A stretch of 16,941 nt of DNA. Source: Dehalococcoidia bacterium (GTDB lineage: Bacteria > Chloroflexota > Dehalococcoidia > UBA3495). This document shows positions 13,450-16,941 of the stretch, piece after piece. The notes below the pieces were generated by a model. It made no database searches and was not told where the DNA came from. It was given only the letters and a program-made list of their open reading frames with translations. Position 1 is the first letter of the stretch, and every line of letters starts with the position of its first letter. The translations under genes were made by a program, and so were the position numbers. The stretch covers positions 1 through 16,941 of the forward strand of contig JAPKDE010000035.1 of the NCBI GenBank assembly GCA_028822675.1, given 5' to 3'.

Positions 13450-14663
13450 GGCTGGCCTACTCCCAAGTAATCTGTCAGATCAGAAACTCGGTTGAAGTCA
13501 CCCACAGTTTTGAGAAAGTCTTCCAGACTGGCTGAAGTGTCATTGACTTCTTGAAGTTGGTCGCCGATGGGGCTGACTGAGCCAGCGCCGGTGGCGTAAG
13601 AGCCGTGGAAGGCGAAAAAGGCCTGGTTGATCTTGCGGATGAAGTAGCCGTTTTCCTCGAGGAATTGCCTTCGGTCTTCCATGTACGATTCGGCTTCCTC
13701 GATCTGATCTTCAGCCAAAAACTCTTCTGCCTTGATGCGCGTTTCCCGCATCTCTTCTGTGAAGTCGAATTCTCCAGGGTCTGGCGGGGTGGTTGAAGGT
13801 TCTGGCTCTCGGTTGACCACCTTTCCGGTCATGGCGGTGAACGCACGGTCGCCGATAATCTCGCCGCCGATACTCGCTGCAGTCTCGTTCAGGGTGGTCA
13901 TCTCTGCGTTGTCCCAGAAATGCTGGCCCAACGGCTGAAAGAAGAACCAATGGTGCAGCCACTCATGGGCGGTAATGATCAGGGCATCATGAAGGGAGCC
14001 GGTCGCCGATACCACGCTGGGGTAGGTGGCAACTCCGCCGGTACTCACAATTAAGGCCGACACATCGTCTTCGCGGAGGATTACGTCTTCCAATTCGCCT
14101 CGCAACGAGCCTGACAATCCAGGTTTCAGCAGCGTGGAGTTAATCTGGGCAATACGGTCTCTGGGCGAGATGATCAGCGCCGCCGGAGATGCCGCATACA
14201 CAACGTCCACCGGAGGGAATATTACCCCAATACGAGAGACGAACCCCTCTTGGGCAAGAACTGAACTAATCTCAGATTCCATCGTCTCTTCAACGTCGGG
14301 CTGCATGTCGCTGCGCCGTTGTTCCAGCAGCCGAATTTGTTCCGCGTTGTCAGACGTAGATTCCCTTTCTAGGGCTCTAATCTGAGAGCGCAAGTCGAAG
14401 AACTCCTGAGCTTGGGCGATTCGAACTTCCCGAGACGGCTCCGAATTCCAGGGAAGTATGTCCTGCAACTTGTGCGCCCATTTGTCGAAGAAATGCTCCA
14501 CTTCCCAGCTGAGCAGACTGTACTTATGCGGCCCAACGGCAACATCGCTGGGCGAAGGACTATCACTACCCTGAACCGCGCCAAGCAGCACCAGGGTAAC
14601 GAGAGAGACCATAAAAATCCGTTTGACTACAGTAAACACGTTTATATTCGCCCAAAGGGTCAA
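13446..14663 (-). CDS. Membrane-anchored or secreted HEXXH zinc metalloprotease, unassigned family
   Basis: I do not recognise a named family. The protein (405 residues from TTG 14663) begins with a signal peptide or anchor (KRIFMVSLVTLVLLGAVQG, residues 14-32). A helical stretch around residues 80-135 is rich in E, R, Q and L and may be a coiled coil. The active-site motif HEWLH (233-237) is followed by LNETAASIGGEIIGD (258-272), placing a Glu about 23 residues after the second His, as in gluzincins. This supports a zinc peptidase facing outside the membrane. The start is uncertain: TTG 14663, GTG 14639 (which keeps the positive n-region) and ATG 14612 are possible. It follows the FAD oxidoreductase gene by 16 bases and probably shares its transcript. 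Confidence 0.7.
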   Translation of the reverse strand: MTLWANINVFTVVKRIFMVSLVTLVLLGAVQGSDSPSPSDVAVGPHKYSLLSWEVEHFFDKWAHKLQDILPWNSEPSREVRIAQAQEFFDLRSQIRALERESTSDNAEQIRLLEQRRSDMQPDVEETMESEISSVLAQEGFVSRIGVIFPPVDVVYAASPAALIISPRDRIAQINSTLLKPGLSGSLRGELEDVILREDDVSALIVSTGGVATYPSVVSATGSLHDALIITAHEWLHHWFFFQPLGQHFWDNAEMTTLNETAASIGGEIIGDRAFTAMTGKVVNREPEPSTTPPDPGEFDFTEEMRETRIKAEEFLAEDQIEEAESYMEDRRQFLEENGYFIRKINQAFFAFHGSYATGAGSVSPIGDQLQEVNDTSASLEDFLKTVGDFNRVSDLTDYLGVGQP

Positions 14664-14666
14664 AAT

Positions 14667-14679
14667 CCGGCTGCGCCGG
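14667..14679 (-). promoter_or_regulatory. Short GC hairpin at the oxidoreductase-metalloprotease junction
   Basis: CCGGC-GCA-GCCGG (read leftward) begins directly after the TAA stop of the FAD oxidoreductase gene and is followed by ATTTTG. The five-pair stem is too short for a strong terminator; it may lower read-through into the metalloprotease gene or be chance. Confidence 0.3.
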
Positions 14680-15846
14680 TTAGGCTAGGACTCGGTAGCG
14701 GTAGCTGGACTCCATCAGGTCTCCTTCTTCAAAGCGGCTGAAACGCAAGGGGGAGATATCCACGGATTTTGCTGCGCCCTCCACAATCAGTTCAGCCATC
14801 GTGACTCCGATCATGGGCGCGAGCTTAAAACCGTGGCCGCTGAAGCCAACTGCGCAATAAAGGCCCTCAATTCCTGGGACTGCGTCCAAAATAGGATGCC
14901 AGTCTGGGGTGGTCGTGAACAACCCCGACCAACCTCCCCGGAAGTAGGCATCAGACATGGCCGGTATACGGAGAGCCAACCGGCCCAGAGCCTCGGCCAT
15001 CACATCCATGTCCACGCCTTGGTTGTAGGTCTCTAGATCGACCTCGTCCTCCGGGCCAAACCCCATCATCGTCAGCGCGCTGCCGTCGGGCCGGAACGAA
15101 AACGACTGGGCTATATCGCCAACCGTGGGGTGCATGGGCAGCTTGTCCACCGGGCGGGTCAATGACGCCACCTGATGACGCACCGGCACCAATGGCACAT
15201 CCACTCCCATATTGCCCAGCACTTGCTTGGACCAAGGCCCAGCAGCCACCACGGCAACCGGAGTTTCCACTCGGCCCTCCGCAGTGACTACGGCTTTGAC
15301 TCGTCCGCCTTCAACTTCAATGGCAGTAGCCGGGTTGCGGAGGGATATCTCTGCCCCCATTTCTTTGGCCCGCGCACCGTAAGACGTGGTCACCATGTAG
15401 GGATCGGCATACCCGGACTTTGGTTCCCAGGCCATGAACTCGTCGTCACTCACAGAAACCATGGGCGCGATATCCCGAAGGTCCGCGGCAGTCACACGCA
15501 TGGTGTCGATGCCAAGTCCGTATTGCATGGACACGTTCCGGGCCAAACCGACGCTGTCTTCAGCGGTCACCACCACCAGGTAGCCAGTCTCAACGAAGCC
15601 CGACTCTCCGCCCACGACTTCTTTGAAATTGTTGAAGATGCCCAGGCTTTCCCAGGCCATGATGGCTGTGACCGGGTTGGAATAATGCATCCGACAGATT
15701 GCCTGGGAGCGACCGGTGGAACCGGAACCAAGGACATCCTTCTCCAGCAGCAACGTATCCGTCACGCCCAACCTGCCCAGGTTAAACAGTAAACTGGCGC
15801 CGATAACACCGCCGCCCACAATTACCACATCAGCCGTAGATTTCAT
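14680..15846 (-). CDS. FAD-dependent oxidoreductase, DAO family (sarcosine oxidase beta-like)
   Basis: This 388-residue flavoenzyme opens with the dinucleotide-binding motif VVIVGGGVIGASLLFNLG (7-24) and LLLEKD, continues with GSTGRSQAICRMHYSNP, a DAO-type FAD contact region, and closes with GLYCAVGFSGHGFKLAPMIG, the usual C-terminal FAD-binding block of sarcosine/glycine oxidase-like enzymes. Such enzymes oxidise the C-N bond of N-methyl or primary amino acids; the substrate here cannot be told. ATG 15846-15844 has AAAGGA (15857-15852) five bases upstream. No gcvT-like or other subunits of heterotetrameric sarcosine oxidase are adjacent, so it may be monomeric. It lies 33 bases after the Fic gene on the same strand. 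Confidence 0.88.
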   Translation of the reverse strand: MKSTADVVIVGGGVIGASLLFNLGRLGVTDTLLLEKDVLGSGSTGRSQAICRMHYSNPVTAIMAWESLGIFNNFKEVVGGESGFVETGYLVVVTAEDSVGLARNVSMQYGLGIDTMRVTAADLRDIAPMVSVSDDEFMAWEPKSGYADPYMVTTSYGARAKEMGAEISLRNPATAIEVEGGRVKAVVTAEGRVETPVAVVAAGPWSKQVLGNMGVDVPLVPVRHQVASLTRPVDKLPMHPTVGDIAQSFSFRPDGSALTMMGFGPEDEVDLETYNQGVDMDVMAEALGRLALRIPAMSDAYFRGGWSGLFTTTPDWHPILDAVPGIEGLYCAVGFSGHGFKLAPMIGVTMAELIVEGAAKSVDISPLRFSRFEEGDLMESSYRYRVLA

Positions 15847-15879
15847 GCGTGTCCTTTCATTGGAAATACCAAATCGAAA

Positions 15880-16941
15880 TTATTTTCCATCTTTAAGCAG
15901 TGGTAGTTGGCCTGCTTGTGTTGCCGCTTTTTGGAAGACTTCTAGGGAAACCGGCCTGTAAACCCGTGAACGGGTCTTGCCTTCAGTGGTAAGCAGTCCT
16001 CTTTGGACCAGGTTCGCCAAATCACGGGAAGCCGTGACTGGCGACACACCCGTTATTTCCAAGTACTGACCCCGTGTGATTTGTCCTGTTCGAATTGCAT
16101 ATATATAGCCATCAACCTGCCTAGTGTGCAAGCCAGTCTCTTCTCCGAATTCATGGAATCGTTCCATCATGCGGTGCCAGTCGGTCGTGTTTGCTACAAG
16201 CATGTTTGACGCCGCCTCCAAGACAGTCGTCGTAAACTCGAGCCATTGGGTGAAATCATATTCTGCGGAAAAACTTGTTCCTAAGGATCCATGGATGGCC
16301 GAAAAATACTCATCACGTAGGTTGAACAACTCAATCTCAGTATTTAGTAATTTCTTGAATCCGAACTCAGTCCTTTGAAGAATCAGCGTTTCTAGGCCTC
16401 TCGCCGTTCTTCCATTGCCATCCCAAAATGGGTGAATTGCGACGAAGTGTAAGTGCGCGATGCCAGCCTTAACCACCGGACTGATGTCATCTTCATCGTT
16501 TCTTAGCCACAGGGCAAACGACCTCATTAGCCCAGGCACGTCCCCTTGGTCGGGCGGTTGATAATCGCCAACCGAGTTTGCACCTTTTCGATATACCCCA
16601 GGTGTCAGCATGTTTGAAGCATTGGCTATGAAGTATCGATTGAGCTGCCGGATCACTAGCTCATCAACTGGAATATCCGTCTGATCACTCAGATAGTCGA
16701 TGAATTCATATGCCTGTAGCGCGTTGATATTGTCTTGCTCATCAGGATTATCGGACCGGTTCAATGATCGGCTATCTAGTTGCGCAACCGCCTGTTCATC
16801 AAGTTCAGCACCTTCTATCTTCGTTGTGCCAACCGCGCGACCTACTCTCACCTCTCTACTTAGCCACGCCTCATGCTTAGGCATGAGTAGCACGTTTTCA
16901 ATCAACCACTGGTTGTTTTCGATGTTTGCGAGGTGGGTTTT
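15880..16941 (-). CDS. Fic-domain AMP-transferase with C-terminal winged helix (5' end beyond window)
   Basis: The frame is open to the right edge: twelve more codons (KTHLANIENNQW) continue upstream of the TTG at 16905 without a stop, and they read like a Fic N-terminal region, so the gene is partial. The catalytic Fic motif HPFWDGNGRTAR is complete. Upstream, TTKIEG fits the (S/T)xxxE(G/N) inhibitory helix, which marks a class II Fic protein whose Glu blocks ATP binding until released. The C-terminal part (GYIYAIRTGQITRGQYLEIT...VTASRDLANLVQRGLL) is a winged helix-turn-helix, as in Fic proteins that may bind DNA. These enzymes AMPylate protein targets on Ser, Thr or Tyr; the target is unknown. 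No Fic antitoxin is adjacent, consistent with the built-in inhibitor. Confidence 0.88.
   Translation of the reverse strand, partial: KTHLANIENNQWLIENVLLMPKHEAWLSREVRVGRAVGTTKIEGAELDEQAVAQLDSRSLNRSDNPDEQDNINALQAYEFIDYLSDQTDIPVDELVIRQLNRYFIANASNMLTPGVYRKGANSVGDYQPPDQGDVPGLMRSFALWLRNDEDDISPVVKAGIAHLHFVAIHPFWDGNGRTARGLETLILQRTEFGFKKLLNTEIELFNLRDEYFSAIHGSLGTSFSAEYDFTQWLEFTTTVLEAASNMLVANTTDWHRMMERFHEFGEETGLHTRQVDGYIYAIRTGQITRGQYLEITGVSPVTASRDLANLVQRGLLTTEGKTRSRVYRPVSLEVFQKAATQAGQLPLLKDGK

Overview
The window reads as a chromosomal segment of a bacterium, most likely a Chloroflexota member of the Dehalococcoidia/SAR202 kind. That placement is an inference from three things: the mix of gene families, the style of the SelB and NurA-type proteins, and intergenic elements of the 'GTCATTCTGAGCGAAG...' type. 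No rRNA, tRNA, CRISPR array, phage gene, transposase or plasmid gene was seen. Gene starts use ATG, GTG and TTG.

Left part (1-3103, all leftward): two tandem PAP2-superfamily membrane phosphatase/transferase genes (the first cut by the window edge) are separated by 504 bases holding two copies of a MITE-like repeat. Upstream of them lies a radical SAM/SPASM gene that stays in one frame over 428 codons but carries three in-frame stops (UGA, UAG, UGA). It is either a fresh pseudogene or, much less likely, a recoded gene.

Middle (3104-7297): a rightward orphan gluconate-2-dehydrogenase-subunit-3-like gene has a perfect 13-bp hairpin just before its ribosome-binding site, and phoU follows it. 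Then come two leftward genes. One is an SplB-like radical SAM protein with a good promoter and an operator-like palindrome. The other is a BchI/MoxR-type AAA+ ATPase with no VWA partner nearby.

Rightward block (7399-13449): a small DUF1232/YkvA membrane protein overlaps hemW (heme chaperone). These are followed by selB (selenocysteine elongation factor) and a NurA-domain nuclease gene. After a 291-base gap with a third repeat copy comes a nitronate monooxygenase gene.

Right part (13446-16941, leftward): a Fic AMP-transferase with a C-terminal winged helix (its 5' end lies outside the window), a DAO-type FAD oxidoreductase, and a membrane-anchored HEXXH metalloprotease are closely spaced and may be co-transcribed. 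The last one ends tail to tail with the nitronate monooxygenase gene, their stop codons overlapping.

Most genes are housekeeping or solitary metabolic genes. I see no clear multi-gene defence or biosynthetic system. The best leads are the stop-interrupted radical SAM gene in a genome that encodes SelB, the hairpin/operator sites, the orphan metalloprotease, and the NurA gene with a cysteine cluster and no adjacent HerA.
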